This document shows, piece after piece, positions 1 to 12,466 of a stretch of 64,000 nt of DNA (position 1 is its first letter; every line of letters begins with the position of its first letter). This DNA comes from Cricetomys ansorgei (Eukaryota; Chordata; Mammalia; Rodentia; Nesomyidae), in contig JAMJFZ010000199.1 of NCBI GenBank assembly GCA_026225945.1, forward strand, positions 66,070,501-66,134,500, written 5' to 3'. The notes under the pieces are model-generated. The model did no database searches, had not been told where the DNA came from, and saw only the letters and a program-made list of their open reading frames with translations. The position numbers and the translations under genes were made by a program.

Positions 1-1760
1 GACTTAATGTCTTCACCAATAAAATGAAGTACTCAAATTTATATGTATATAGCATCTCCTAAAGAGGGAAGATATTTTGGTGAAGAACTGATGATAGTAT
101 CAAACAAGTCAGACAATGAATATGAGACAGCCTTATCTGTTTTTAATTTTTTATCATTGTCAAAGTCAATGTGACATACACAGATGATTATTCAACCATG
201 AGCTTTTTTCTAGGAGTAAAGGAGAAGGTAGCACTAAGGGACTCACTTGCACAGGCTAAGATGGACTCTGGCTTGTCCTCCCAACAAAAGGAAGTTTGTC
301 AGAAAGAGAAGTCTTTCAAGGGTCCTTGAAGGAACTGAAATGCTCTGATTGTAAGGTTAATATATATGAAGTTTCCCTGAAGGTAATGGGTAGGTCTCTT
401 GACAACTGCTACAAACCAAAATTCAGAGACACTGTCTGAAAGATAAGACACGGCATTTTATTCAATTGCCCTCATAAGATAGTTTTTTAGAATAACTGTT
501 GATAAGTCCACGTTATTACCCTGCAAACATTTGGTGATGTTTTACGTAAATAGGACATAGACATTTTCACATGTGTGCCTCATCTCCATAGATCAAGGAA
601 TGTTTAAAATTTCCTTGTAATTGATGATGTATTTATTTCTGGTCAAGAGAACTACACGCAAAAGCACTGTTTAGCAGGCTTAGGGCTGAGGGTGACTCAC
701 ACAGATGATGCTTCCACAAACCTCTGTGATTATGATCTTACGTATTTTTGACTCAACATTTTCCTACACTGGCATGCCAAGATTAAGAGAATTTTAGTTT
801 TCAGTGTGCTAGATTGAAATCATAGACGAATATACCTGCTCATAATTTTCTAGGTGGCCTTTATCAGATGACTACAGAATGGCCCTCTTCTCCATCTATT
901 TTAGTCTAAATCAGATGAGAGGCTGTGTCATCTCCATTCATTTTAGAAGTGTCAATAACTTTTTTAAAAATTTGATCTACATCTTTGCCAATGGGTATTT
1001 GGAAAGTGGACTCTTAGGAATCTACAATTTGCTGTGGTCCTTCCCATACATTCAGCCCTTCCTTTTGCTCTTGGAAATGATCTTTTCTTCCTCAAGATAT
1101 GCCATGGCTTTGTACCAAACATGCAAAGCCGGTTATACACTCTCTCAGGGACTGGAATTTCTCCCTGTTCTTGGGAGGGTGTGAAATTCTTCTTTTTTGT
1201 TTTCCTCTGAACATCTTCTGATTTTTTGTAGTAATTTACCTGTTCTTTTTTTGTGTGACAGCAAGAATTTTCCCCCTAGAATATAAAGAAAGATATGTAC
1301 ATATTTCCAGTGTCATATTTGTTTTACTTTTAGTAAAGTCAGTAATTTAGGTGCACAATATATGTTGCCATAAGTCTACAGAGAAGATGGATGTCCTTCC
1401 TACTAAGTTAATTTCACTCTACTCCTTAGAAATAATAAGTTTAGAGAATGGTATGCATTTTCCTATTTTCAGTGTTCTGGTGCTGATGTTCTTGTTTCCA
1501 GCATGGTTCTTAATGTAATAGAGATGGTTTCAGATCATCTTCTTATAGCTATATCATTCAATTAGATGATGTCTGTTTCCTAGGTTTAGATAAGAAATCA
1601 TAACAAAAAATAGATTATCTCCTGTTCTCAATAACCAAACAACCAGAGACTGGGACAATGTCAACCTGTTAGTATTCTAGGTTTTTTCAATAATAAGAAG
1701 GAAGATGCTCAGAAAGTTTCAAAAAACAGTTTGTCATATAATGAAGGTCATCACCATCAA
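1..1760. other. No gene recognised
   Basis: AT-rich single-copy-looking sequence. A 101-codon frame at 879-1184 (+) starts at an ordinary ATG, but its protein shows no domain I recognise and no exon structure surrounds it, so I treat it as chance. I see no repeat that I can assign. Confidence 0.6.
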
Positions 1761-2134
1761 TGACGGTTTGAGTAGAAATGGACCCCATAGGCTTCTATTT
1801 TTGAATGCTTAGTCATTAGTGAGTGGCAGGGATTATGAGGTATGGCTCTGTCAGAGGAGGTGTGGCCTTGTTGGTGTTAGTGTGTCCCTGAGGGTGGACT
1901 TTAGGGTTTCAAATGTTCAAGTCAGACCCAATGTCTTTTTCTGTTGCCTCCTGACCTGAATATAAAACTCTCAGCTACCTCTCCATATCTCCCTGCATGC
2001 CACCATGCTTCCCACCATGATGGTAATGGATTAAACCTCTGAATTGTAAGAAAACCCAAATTAAATGCTTTTTTTTGTAAGACTTGCCACAGTCATGTTG
2101 TCTCTTCACAGAAGTAGTAATACTAACTAAGACA
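1761..2134 (+). mobile_element. Rodent MaLR-type LTR (ORR1/MT-like)
   Basis: A solo LTR of the ERVL-MaLR superfamily. Seen: a TG start, the motif ggtgtggccttgttgg near 1860 that is typical of these LTRs, a block with repeated 'ccaccatg', an AATTAAA polyadenylation-like signal at 2059-2065, then the family-typical end tctcttcacag...ctaactaagaca. The length of about 374 bp fits a full LTR. No internal region is seen on either side, so it is probably a recombined solo LTR. The subfamily name is uncertain. Confidence 0.8.
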
Positions 2135-2495
2135 TCATCTTTGCAGATGAATTATGCAGACCAGACTTAAAATTCAACCAGAAATTTCAAAGGTAGGCAA
2201 GGAGTCATGCATTCTATTAGAGATTTTATAACATATCTAGGAAAGATAACTAAGAAGTCAAAGTTACAGAGGGTAAATTGCCAATGTATACTCTGAAAAT
2301 GTCATCAATGTCAATTAGCTAGAATATAGATTAGGAGTAAAAAAAAAGTAGTGAATAAATGAGATATACAAGGACCCGACAGGAGGATTTATTAGGTTAC
2401 ACATTGGAGTTTAGATTGTATTATATTGACAATTCTCATTCAACTGTTTTTGATTGCTGAGTGACATTGGATTGGTTTGTTCTTTAAAATGTCAC
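2135..2495. other. No gene or repeat recognised
   Basis: AT-rich sequence between the LTR and the B4 SINE, with nothing I can assign. Confidence 0.55.
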
Positions 2496-2499
2496 TTCT

Positions 2500-2775
2500 G
2501 AGTTGGAGACATGGCTCAGGGGGCAGGTAAAAGAACTTGCTGAGTAAGCACGAGGACCTGAGTTCAAATCCCCAAAACCTATGCAAAAGCTAAGCATGGC
2601 CATGCATGCCTTGCCTCCTCTGGAGTTAGGAGGTAGAGCCAGGCAGGTTGCTGAAGCATGCTGGCCAGGAGGCCTTGCTGAAGCTTTCAGTTCAGCTAAA
2701 GACCCTGTCTCAAGGAATAATATAGGGAATGACAGAGGGAGATACCCAATACTCTCACAGGATAGTTACAGAAAA
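2500..2775 (+). mobile_element. B4-type composite SINE
   Basis: The head resembles a tRNA-derived SINE (gttggagacatggctcag, then aggacctgagttcaaatcccc). It is followed by a B1-like body (agcatggccatgcatgcc, gaggtagagccaggcagg) and the segment agaccctgtctcaa. This head-plus-B1 order is that of rodent B4 SINEs. The 7-base word ttctgag occurs at 2496-2502 and at 2776-2782 and may be a short target duplication. A 66-codon frame over this element is a by-product. Confidence 0.75.
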
Positions 2776-2944
2776 TTCTGAGCGGGAGATGTGAAAAGTA
2801 GGATTAATAGTCTTAAAGAATTGTTTGTGAGATCATGATGAAATCATTCATTTATCATAGGTCTTGATTCAGAGTAAATATTTAGTAAAAATTATTGTGT
2901 CACTATTATAGCTATTTAGGCACCAGTAATGACTACTAGAAATA

Positions 2945-3041
2945 CAGGCAATGGAGAGGGAGAGGGGAAGAGGGGAAGAGAGAAAGTAGAGTGGTGGTAG
3001 AGAAGGAGGTGAATGAGTGAATGAATGAATGATATGAATGA
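2945..3041 (+). repeat. Purine-rich tract with (GAAT)n
   Basis: GA-rich sequence (gagagggagaggggaagagg) that passes into imperfect GAAT/GAATGA units near 3012-3040. Reading frames on the complementary strand here are low-complexity artefacts. Confidence 0.85.
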
Positions 3042-3164
3042 AGCCAACAAACAGGTGTTTCAGAGACAGCTGACAACAATGGCTTGCAGTGGTAAAGCAA
3101 GTATACATTCACTAGCCTGAGTATTAAGAACTGTGATTTATTAGCCACCACAGCTCTAACCACC

Positions 3165-3310
3165 TTATATTTAACAGCCCATTTAATTTTCACAGAAACA
3201 TTGGGAAGCACCAGAGGAAGCTGTGGCAATGAAATGAACACAGGAGAGTGGATTGTTTGACACAGATTCAATCTGTTTGTGGAATCCATGCCATTCACCA
3301 CAAGTCTCAG
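3165..3310 (-). mobile_element. MIR SINE relic
   Basis: Diverged copy of the mammalian-wide interspersed repeat in reverse orientation. Matching landmarks are cccatttaattttcacagaaac, a middle part with a 'gaggaa...' core-like stretch, and cagattcaatctg followed by atgccattcaccac, which corresponds to the MIR 5' part. Strong divergence is expected at this age. Confidence 0.55.
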
Positions 3311-3610
3311 GGCCTGCTCTAGATGTTTGAAAGGAATCATTAGCTTCAGATGGCCATTTCTCAAGTATGGCCAGTTTAAACTCACTACAAAAAAAACTCA
3401 ACAGTCCTTGCTTGGTATTTCAACACTTGATATCCAAATAAATACTGTGTATGTCAATGTTAAACAACTATTTAGGCAGTGCTGACAAGATTGACATGTA
3501 CATGTTTCATGCAGTGGATTTTACCCAATTTCTTATTCCAACATCAATTTTATTTATTTGTTCTATTACAATTAATATATATTCATCATGTATATTCATA
3601 TATATGTGTG

Positions 3611-3613
<3 letters not shown>

Positions 3614-3652
<39 letters not shown>
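3614..3652 (+). repeat. (CA)n microsatellite
   Basis: An uninterrupted run of about 19 CA units, preceded by a short alternating tatatatgtgtgtata stretch. Frames on both sides read through it as His-Thr repeats and are not genes. Confidence 0.97.
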
Positions 3653-3654
<2 letters not shown>

Positions 3655-3655
<1 letters not shown>

Positions 3656-4900
3656 CTTTCTTTCATCAGTCTTTCTAATTATCTTTTCTTATCCCTCTCC
3701 TCCTCTCATCAAAACATTTATTCCCAGATCAGCCTCATATTGGCTTATCTTTTTTTTTTTTGTCACAGAACATTGCATTTAAAAATGGCTGCCTACATGA
3801 GCATGGGTACAGATATTTATTTGAGTGAGGGTACTGTACCAGTTTCTATATCATTTAGAAAGAAAAGCAATTCCCTTTCCACAGCAACCTTTCATTTCCT
3901 ATAGCTCCTTATGGCGGGATGAGTCCTCCAAGTTATTCCTATTGTTTTGTGGGATAAACTTTTGCCTGTAGAATCCAGAGATATAGTGTGATGTGTTTGT
4001 TTACTTTGCTTGTGTCTAGCAAAAGCTGATGTCCATGGGTATCAGAGTACATAGCATTATACTACGGGTGGTGGAAGACTGCTTTTTTGCCTCACTACCT
4101 TTCAGTCCCTGCATATACGTGAAATGATGGTTGAGAACTGAGGAAGTCCCAGCCACCTTTCAACAATCTTTGTGCCCCTAGGGTCTAAATACAATTCAGA
4201 AAAAAACACTCTTGCCCAGTATCTAGCTCCATATCCTAAAGTTTAATCATGCATTCATTTGAACGGTAGGTAACCCATCCTGTTTGCTCAACACAACAAC
4301 TCTGAGAAGAAGAAAGCTGTTCAATCATTCAAAATGATAAAATGGTAAATTATTAAGAGCTTGACTACTGAACCAACACATCATTGATTTTCAAGTGCCA
4401 ATATTACCCTGTGCTTCCTCATAAGGTGTGTTTCCCAGAGGGAACTGCTAGTTTGTGAACAGAGTATACATCATGTCATTTAATCCCCACTTAAACTTAT
4501 CAAATAATGCTCTATCAACCAGATAATCAGAGGTCAGTACAAACCAACAAGCTAGCTGAGTTTGGCAGAAGGTGCGAGAACAACCATAAGAATGTAGCTA
4601 CTTAGGTGAGCGTTTAACAGGCATATAAATCATTAATATATTTCCTTTACACAGGTAATATTCTATCAATATAGTCTCTCATCCATTTCTTCCCGTAAGC
4701 TTTGAGGAAATTCTATTTAGGGAGACTGTGGGGGACACTTTGGGAAGCAAAAATCAGGGGATTCTAAAATTAGTAGGAGATAAAAGGCATGTGGATGTGA
4801 AGGCATAGGACTAATAGCTTAGGATAATGAAGAATAGTCCATTTTAAGGACATGTAGAAGAAAGCTAAAAAATGATGGCCTCCTTTCATGTGGTTTCAAA
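3655..4900. other. No gene recognised
   Basis: No coding signal. Apart from a weak MIR-like stretch listed separately, I cannot assign this sequence to a family. Confidence 0.55.
4283..4440 (-). mobile_element. Possible MIR relic
   Basis: The words ctcaacacaacaactctgag and, later, aaaatgataaaatgg recall the reverse complement of the MIR core ('acaacaaccctgtgagg', 'ttttacagatg'). The match is weak and could be coincidental. Confidence 0.35.
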
Positions 4901-4901
4901 A

Positions 4902-4940
4902 GTGTGTGTGTGTGTTGTGTGTGTGTGTGTGTGTATGTGT
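4902..4940 (+). repeat. (TG)n microsatellite
   Basis: GT units interrupted once by 'ttg' and once by 'tat'. Confidence 0.95.
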
Positions 4941-5790
4941 AAAAGTAAGTAACTCAACTCAGGGAGTTTAACAATACTTTGTTTCACAAACAATGTTCTA
5001 TTACTACATATTGAAAGACCTGAACTCCACATTTAATAATGTCTGCTCTTTATGTGATCCACCCGTTTAAGAAACATATGTATCTAAATATACTAAAGTC
5101 AAAATCAAATGTTTTACCAGTGCCACCTTGCTAACTCTTCCTGATTGTAGTCAGAAAACCCAGAATGAGAGTTTCTCCAATGTTCAGGCTCTACCTGCCT
5201 AGGACTTGCAGGGATGATCACCTTCATGTAATGCCATACTAGCTTTTCTTCTTGGATTTGAGAATTTCAATGAACCCTGCTAACTGCTGAAGAGACTTTC
5301 TACAAATCTTACTTTCTCTTTCTCTTCTCTAACCCAAATCCACCAAGTTTCTATTCTATTTGAATTTAAAGACTGGTATGATATCTGTATCCTGCCTTCA
5401 AACAGACTTTGATACAAAAAATATGTGTAACCATTTCTTTTCCTCTGTGAATACACTGAAACAGAATTTAGTATGCCCTATAGATGTCAGACTTTTCTTT
5501 ATCTGGAGGGAACCATCTTCATATATTAAGTGAAATACTCATTTTATGTATCAAACACCAAGTTTCACCATGCTAAGCTGTAACTGCCTCAATTCTGAGT
5601 GGTCACTGACAACACCCTTAATGTTGGTGGGATGCTAGCTTATTCAAAGAATTAACCCCACCCAAGAGACATAGGACAGCAGGAATACTGTAAAATAAAG
5701 TGATAAACTAATTACCTCTCTGTGCCCCATTGATGATGATGTCATGATCCCAATCTACATGCATTTTTTATACTGATCTAGTTATGTGTT
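4941..5790. other. No gene or repeat recognised
   Basis: AT-rich sequence without usable reading frames or recognisable repeats. Confidence 0.55.
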
Positions 5791-5794
5791 CTAG

Positions 5795-5938
5795 TTTTTG
5801 AGACACTATGTAGCCTTGGATGTCCTGGAACTTGCTACATAGACCAGGCTGACCATGAACTCACAGAAATCCATCTGCCGCTGCCTCTGCCTCTGCCTCC
5901 TGGCCCCTGCTATTTAAGGTATGCACCACCAAGCACAG
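5795..5938 (-). mobile_element. B1 SINE
   Basis: Reverse-complement B1 with its diagnostic segments: gagacactatgtagcc, tagaccaggctgaccatgaa, gcctctgcctcctgg and gcaccacc. It is a nearly full-length 7SL-derived unit. The A-tail, seen as T-rich, lies at the left end. A 'gctgcctctgcctctgcctcc' triplet-like expansion sits where the consensus has one copy. Confidence 0.9.
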
Positions 5939-6100
5939 TTGATTTATTTTTACATAACGTTTGGTAAGGGAACTCATTTCTGGTACCATATAAGCTTTAA
6001 TTATGATCTTACCTTTGATAAAAAGCTGTTATTTTCCAATGACTATATCTGCTGCTCTATGTTGTCACATATATGACATATTAATAATTCATTTTATATC

Positions 6101-6423
6101 TTTATTAATTCTTTGAGAATTTCATCTAACATATTTGTATCTTATTCACCACTTTCTAACTCTTCCCAGTGACACCCTCCTTCCATAGCCACCCAACTTT
6201 GTGTTCTCTTAAAAATTTAGCATCAAATGCAATTAATGCTCCTTAAATATTTGTGGATATGTGGTTTTCTAATAGTGTGTCATCAAGCCAGAAGCTACAC
6301 ACTTAGAGAAAACCATCTGTTCTTCTCTCAGAAGATAACAATTGACAATAGCTCCATGCCTAGGGGAAGGATTGTTTGTCCAACTCCCTTCTCCACACTA
6401 GGAGTTTAATCTGGCTTGAGCTT
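6101..6423 (-). mobile_element. Older L1 3'-UTR-type fragment, left part
   Basis: Antisense rodent L1 3' end: ctttgagaatttcat at the terminus, gaagctacacacttagagaaaacc, gacaatagctccatgcctag, and gtttaatctggcttgagctt. The sequence stops at 6423 and its consensus continuation reappears at 7238, so a younger L1 (6431-7237) appears to have been inserted into it. Confidence 0.7.
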
Positions 6424-6430
6424 CTACATT

Positions 6431-7237
6431 TTTCTCAATTTATTAATTTTTCTTCTCTCATATTATATATCCTGACATATATCCTCCTCTCCTACATCCA
6501 CTTCTCTCAGATCCATCGTCCCTCACCCCCTACTTAACCCCGGATGTTTTTAGAAATCAATGCCCAGCTATCCATATCTAGTCCTGGCCTGCCCAGCAGT
6601 TTCAAGAATGGATTCCTTCCTTTGACATGGGGTTCTGCCCTTCCATTGTCCCAGTGGCTCCTGTAAGGATCATAGGTTATAGGTTGAAGATTTTGTGGCT
6701 GGGATGGTCTCCCAGTCCCACCCCTGGAAGGCTTGCCTGGTTACAGGAGATGGCCTGTTTAGGCTCCCTTTAACTCCCATTACTAGTGGTCCTTGCTAGG
6801 GTCTCCCTCATAGATTCTAGTGAGTATACACTGCACCAGATCTCCAGACAACACCCCCTCCCCTGCCAAATGTCATCCAGTTCTGGTCATCTTTCCATAT
6901 ATTCTCTCTCTCCATCCTTCTCCTTCAACCTTGTCCCTTCTCTTCCCATTACCATCCCCTCAGCAGTCCGCCTACACCATCTATTCTATTTCCTCTTTAC
7001 CGGGGAAATACCTGTGTCCCCACTAGGGCCCTCCTTGTTGCACAGTCTCTCTAAGTCTTTGGGTTGCCACACCTTTGACTTTTTTTTAACAGTCAATATC
7101 CACATATAAGTGAGTACTTATCATGTTTGTCTTTCTAGGACTGGGTTACCTCACTTAAGGTGATTTTTACTAGTTCCATCCATTTGCCTGCAATATTCAT
7201 GAATTCATTTTTTTAAATAACTGAGTAATACTACATT
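6431..7237 (-). mobile_element. L1 3' portion, nested insertion
   Basis: Antisense L1. The right side (7080-7237) matches the end of ORF2, with landmarks tataagtgagtacttatcat, gttacctcacttaaggtgat, agttccatccatttgcctgc and ctgagtaatactacatt. The left side is pyrimidine-rich 3' UTR. The 7-base word ctacatt at 6424-6430 and 7231-7237 brackets it and may be the target duplication, though the right copy also overlaps L1 sequence. Frames of 107 and 68 codons on the + strand are antisense to the element. Confidence 0.75.
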
Positions 7238-7302
7238 GTTCATGCTATCCCAACCACTGTGAGTTCATGTGTATAAATGCCATGCAAAACACTTTGTTGT
7301 TT
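7238..7302 (-). mobile_element. Older L1 3'-UTR-type fragment, right part
   Basis: catgctatcccaaccactgtgagttcatgtg continues the consensus that broke off at 6423, followed by a 'gcaaaacactttgttg' stretch. It is the other half of the target element split by the nested L1. Confidence 0.6.
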
Positions 7303-7804
7303 AAAAAGATAAAAAATACAACTCAGCAATCAGATAACTTGTTCAGTATAACTTGATCACTTTTATGTTATAAAAATCAATTTTACTGATGCAAATTTTT
7401 ATATGCTTTTAATTTTTATGTTATAGTTCACACTAGAATAGTCTTCATATATAGTTTTTCTACTTTTGAATTATTCCCTTAGGTTAGTTTACAAAGATCA
7501 ATACTGCAGATCAATAGGCATAAATATACTTTTCAGATCTATTGATGCAGGTTGAAAAATAAAATACTCCAAAGACATTGGACATAGTTTATACAAGATT
7601 CCCTAATTATACCACAGAAAGATGCCAGGCTAGGCTGAAGCATGGAGCCTCATTATCACTCTAATTTGTATTCCTTTGAACACATTTTTCCCTATGCAAC
7701 TGAGCATTTTTGTTTGTATTTTTCAGCATGTATCTTTTACCACTTGCCTCTTAGTATTCTAACATAGTCCCTAAACACATGTGACAAAAGTTGTAAAGGT
7801 ATAG
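7303..7804. other. No gene or repeat recognised
   Basis: AT-rich sequence with no frame or repeat I can support. Confidence 0.55.
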
Positions 7805-7810
7805 GCTATT

Positions 7811-8003
7811 GTGTGTCAGTTGCCTATGTGTGCATGTGTTGGGCGGAGTGGTGTTCAAGTGATTGCCTGTGTGTGTGTGTATACACTGGTGTGTGCCATG
7901 TGCATGATTATGCCTGTGTTTATGTGCATGTGTATATGTGAATGTGTGTGTATGTGTTTGCCTGTTTGTATGTATGTGCATGTAGGTAGTGTGTGTATAT
8001 GCC
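7811..8003 (+). repeat. Degenerate TG-rich repeat
   Basis: About 190 bases of imperfect TG, TATG and TGCATG units. Overlapping frames on both strands (Cys/Val or His/Thr rich) are artefacts of the repeat. Confidence 0.85.
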
Positions 8004-11000
8004 TATGTGCCGGTGAATGCACAAAAATAATAGCAAAGATTTGTGATTCCTTCAGAAGATGCTTTTGCATGCTCAGCATCCTTCTTCTGTCATTTTTCTA
8101 GTAACAGCACTTGGTTTGTTTGTAGAATCCATGATGCCTCCCTGATTATTCCACATGTTTAGAGTGCTCAGCTGACATTCATATTGATTATTCTATGCTC
8201 CTGATCATGGGGATGAATCAAGGACAGGGAAACAGATTCAAGAGAGGGCAAGGGCAGACTTGACAAGATTTTCTAGAAATGTTGAGGAAGTGGTAGTCTC
8301 TGTGATCTGGAGCCTTTCAACTGGGCAGACACAATCATGGAACTCACTCTGCCTACTCTTTCCAGGAAAGGCTTCTCAACAGTAGCTCTACCAGTAGGGA
8401 GAGAAGAATAAACAGAGAAAGGGACATTAGTTAAGATCACGGATTCTGCTAAAACTGACATTGCCACTAACCAGGGGCTTTCAGTCATTTTAGAGTCCAA
8501 ATCAGATGAGTTGAATTTTGCAATTATCTACCTTTCACAGAGGGTCTGATTACACAGAGGGTCTGTTTCACATGATCATTTGAGCTTCTGGACACTTACA
8601 TCCCCTACCTCTAACACCTTCCCTGGCACATTGCTTTTGAAATTTTGAGTCCTATGACTTCTTCTTAGAGATTACTTTAATAAATACCTGATTCCAATAT
8701 CACCTTTCTTTAATCCCTTTTGTATTGTTGAATTCTCTCCCAAGAGCCAAGCTTACTTTTAAACATATATCAGATTCTAATTGTTATTAAAAAATCAGTG
8801 AAATACCTCATGCTCATGTGCACTAATTGGACTTCAGGGATTAAAAATAAATGAAATTATAAAAGAAGGGTAAAGTTAAAAAGGAGATATGCTAGACTGA
8901 CCTGGTGGAAGATGGAGGCATAATCATGGCGGAAAATGGAGTTAATCAAGATACCTTGAACACATGTACGAATTTTTCAAAGAATAAATCAAAATCATTT
9001 AAAAATTAGTGATTATGACAAGAATTTATGGTGTCACTGTAAGCTTTAATCCCTAAGCGGAGAGAAAATACTCTAAAGTGTATACTTACTATATGATCAC
9101 ATACTTAAATTTTAGTCATATTTTGAAATATATCAAACACTCTTGATGAGAAAACATTTATTTTCTAACATTTGGCAATTACAGGTCATCTGAAATGAAA
9201 AACATGAAGCGGTGCTAGTGCTAAATATCACTGTTGGTGAATTTTACTAAAGGTGTGATTTATATGATAGACTCTTAGAATGCACTGCTTAAGATCCTAT
9301 TTATAGTTTAACTTCTACCAAACAGGGCTCATATGAGAAGGCCAGAGACTATCATGACAACTAAACAATGTGAACAAACAAATGGTTCTTTCCACTTAGG
9401 ATCTTGAGCATGTACCTGCCCTCAGAATTATTCTGGAGTTGGAATGGATTCTGATGCTGGATCGTAATGCCTTTCTGGTCAAATCCTATTGGGAACTAGG
9501 CAGGTCATGGAATTAACCTAATATTGTGTCAGTGTTAATCACATTATCCTCTCTCAAAGCTCCTGCCTGTCTTCCATAGCTAAGGTTAGATGTTCTCAGG
9601 CACATACAATTCCTTCGTAAATCCTTTTATTTGTATACTTCCATATCTCAGACCTGGTTAATTGACAGTGGGATGTTTCTTTTATGAAAAGAAGATGTTT
9701 GGTTTTTACTTTGTTCCTTATTCAGTGTTTCTATTAAGCATCCCAAAGAAAAGAATTTGAGTTGACTCCCCATTTCTTTCTCTCTTCCCTCTTGATAATT
9801 CACCTGCTGAACGTCAGTTTTTGTATTATTTTGGTCTGAGACACAGGAGGTTAACTTCTTGGTTACTTGGTCCAGTATTTCCTTCCTTTTTTAAATTCTG
9901 AGTAATTTCACTAGTGTTTTTGGAATAATGATGTTTCATGAATCTCTGCTGAAAATGCTGAATACAAACTCAAACTCATTGCTTTACTTATACAGTTTAA
10001 TTTACTTCCCAATGTTTAAAATGTATCTTCAAAATAGTGAGGTTGTATAATAGTGCAATTTCTGCTCCTCAAATTGAAACATAGTGTCATGATGGTGAAG
10101 GTCATGCTTTTTTTTTTTTTTTTGCAGATTTGGTGCTTATAAAACCCCTGCCCAATCACAATGCCTAGTAAATAATCAGCCATTTCTATTATGTTCATAT
10201 AGTTACTACCTTATATAGGATGAAGACACAGAAACTTAATGAAAATATTTTATCTCATTCATTTAATCCTTAATGTTATTGAAAATCTGTATTAGAAATT
10301 CATGTATTTTCTTTGTTTAAAAAGCTCTATTATTTCATACCGCTGCAGTCCATGTACATTGACACATGCACATACCTTGCTTGTAAGTGTATTATAATCG
10401 CTGATTATAGACTAATCAGAGTGTTATTTATATCTGAAGATTATATACTAATTAGATGTGAAGCTATTATGGAAAATTGGCACCAGCAATGTGAGCAATT
10501 GCTATAAAGCTATAAGTGTGTACTGTTTAATTTTATGATTATTTGTACCATACAAAAAAACAAGTTGCCAAAAAGGAAACCAGAAGGGTATTGTGAATCT
10601 GCTATCCATGTCCTTTTAATAATGCTGTGCCTTGTAACTCCAAAAGCACAGATTGCTTGAGTTTTAAGGATGGGGGCCTAGGGACAGAGCTTGGTTTATG
10701 ATGAGTGTTTCTAATATGAGAAGGATGACCTTCTCGCAGATACATTATCAGTGTCTAGCTTGAGTAGTAGCAATATTTCTTTTTCTGTGTTGGAGGATGT
10801 TTCAAAACATGTAAGACTTCACCACATGCCCACATCATCTATATGAGATAGTTCCTCCTGGGATGAGAATCAGGCTTTGTTTCCACACTCTGTGATGGAG
10901 AAGTGATTCAGGTCTGAAATCTACCTGTAGGGCTCACACTCTTAGCATATCGGTCATTCGCAGAGACCTAAGATTCCCACAAATCATATCATCACAGTTC

Positions 11001-11490
11001 CTGTCCTTTTTCCTCAAGACTGGAAGCCATTTCACATCTCAACTCTGGCTGTTGTCAGCTCCTTTAGACCTTGTTCCTTACTCTTCTTTTTGTAAAAGAT
11101 GTTATCCTTCTTTCAATCACATTTTATATTTACAAACATAAAAATACAAGGCTGTGATTGTGTTGAAAAGCATCATTTATTGTAGACTTTCCAACCTTAT
11201 GTCATGAAAGAAGAGCCTGTGTTCCCTTCATCTGCACAGGTAATTGATCTCACACTTCAGCCTATAGTCCCCAAACCATCTCTCCCTTCAAGATGTCCAT
11301 CAAAGAATCTATTGCCTCAATCCTTCTTATAATTTCTTTGGGGAAGCTTTTTCTTTTGTTGTAATTGAATAACAGAACTCTGGGCATAATTAACGCATGC
11401 ATTTTCATGAGTTTGGTATATATACACAGTTACAAAGCCATGGGCATAATTTGAGGTAATTGATGTCCATCACTGTGTATAGGTTTAGTG
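8004..11490. other. Long stretch with no gene recognised
   Basis: About 3.5 kb in which I recognise only a MIR relic (listed) and a T run at 10108-10123. Frames of 60-75 codons occur on both strands, without recognisable protein features or splice context. Confidence 0.55.
8428..8560 (+). mobile_element. MIR SINE relic
   Basis: Order of landmarks fits MIR in the forward direction: gttaagatcacggattctg, gccactaacc, a 'cattttagagtc' segment, then attatctacctttcacagag. It is diverged but collinear with the consensus. Confidence 0.55.
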
Positions 11491-11494
11491 CTCC

Positions 11495-11770
11495 TCTGTT
11501 TTTTCTTTCTTGATATTACTCTTGCAAACCAACATGAATGCTACTGTTGAAAACACACTTTAAGTGCACAGTATAGTAGTTTCAACTGTATTTTCTATGT
11601 TACAGTGAAGCTGATTAGAACAGACACATGTGGCATGAATTTAACTTTATACCTACTGAACAATTCCCCATTTTCTCTCAACTCGTCTCTGGACTCTGCC
11701 ATTTTATTCTTTACTTCCATATTTGTTTACTTTTGAAATTTTCCATAAATTGATTCACATAAATGACATG
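11495..11770 (-). mobile_element. Ancient L1 (L1M-type) 3' end relic
   Basis: Antisense pattern of old mammalian L1 3' ends: ctttaagtgcacagtatag, acaattccccattttctc, ctggactctgccattttatt. Divergence is high, so the subfamily cannot be given. Confidence 0.45.
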
Positions 11771-12008
11771 ATTTTGTGTGTGAAATTCCCTAAAGGCTAC
11801 ACACACAAACATGAATAGAAGCTCCCTATTAGAATTAACAAATCAACTAAGTTACAGAATACAAATATGAAGAAAACTCAATTGCGTTTTCAACTAATAA
11901 CAACAATATAAAAAAAAATCTAAAAAATCAGTTTTTCCAATTGATTGAAAAGAAACCGAACACATAGGAGAACAGTTAACCAAAACATACACCAAAACCT
12001 GTCAAATG

Positions 12009-12060
12009 CAAAAAAAAAGAAAACATACAAACAAACAAACAAAAAAAACCCAAACAAACA
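12009..12060 (+). repeat. A-rich (CAAA)n tract
   Basis: A run of A followed by repeated CAAA and CAAACAAA units. It may be a leftover retroposon tail, but I cannot assign a body to it. Confidence 0.8.
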
Positions 12061-12231
12061 TGGAAGTGCATGTAACTGGATGAACATCCATGCTCATGGA
12101 TTGAAAAACTGCTAAAATAACCATATTTCCTAAAATACATGATCAATATTATGCCCATTAAAAGAAAAATGCTTTCAAATAAAACTGTAAAAATATATTC
12201 TAAAATTCTTGGAATGAAGTAATATGATATT

Positions 12232-12466
12232 GGGACTAGAGATATGTTTAAGTGGTTAATACCACTGGCTGTTCTTTTTCAGGGGTCCAGGGTTTGATTC
12301 CTAGCCACTACATGGCAATTCACATACATCTGTAACTGTAGTTTCAAGGGATCCAATACCCTCTTATGGTCTCCACAGACATTGTATTATGTGGTACACA
12401 TACATACATGCAGACAAAAGACATACATACATAAAACCAAAAGTAAAATATAAATGAAACTTTAAA
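12232..12466 (+). mobile_element. B2 SINE with exact target duplication
   Basis: Full-length tRNA-derived rodent SINE. It begins gggactagagatatg and contains the Pol III B-box-like region (gggtttgattcc), the B2 body (ggatccaataccctcttatgg, ctccacagacat), a CA-rich 3' stretch and an A-rich tail. It is flanked by exact 10-base direct repeats aatatgatat at 12221-12230 and 12467-12476. This confirms both ends and indicates retroposition. Confidence 0.93.

Noticed and set aside
2869..3401. Three overlapping minus-strand frames of 72-149 codons
   Set aside because: They run across a purine-rich tract and a MIR relic. No recognisable protein, and composition explains the open frames.
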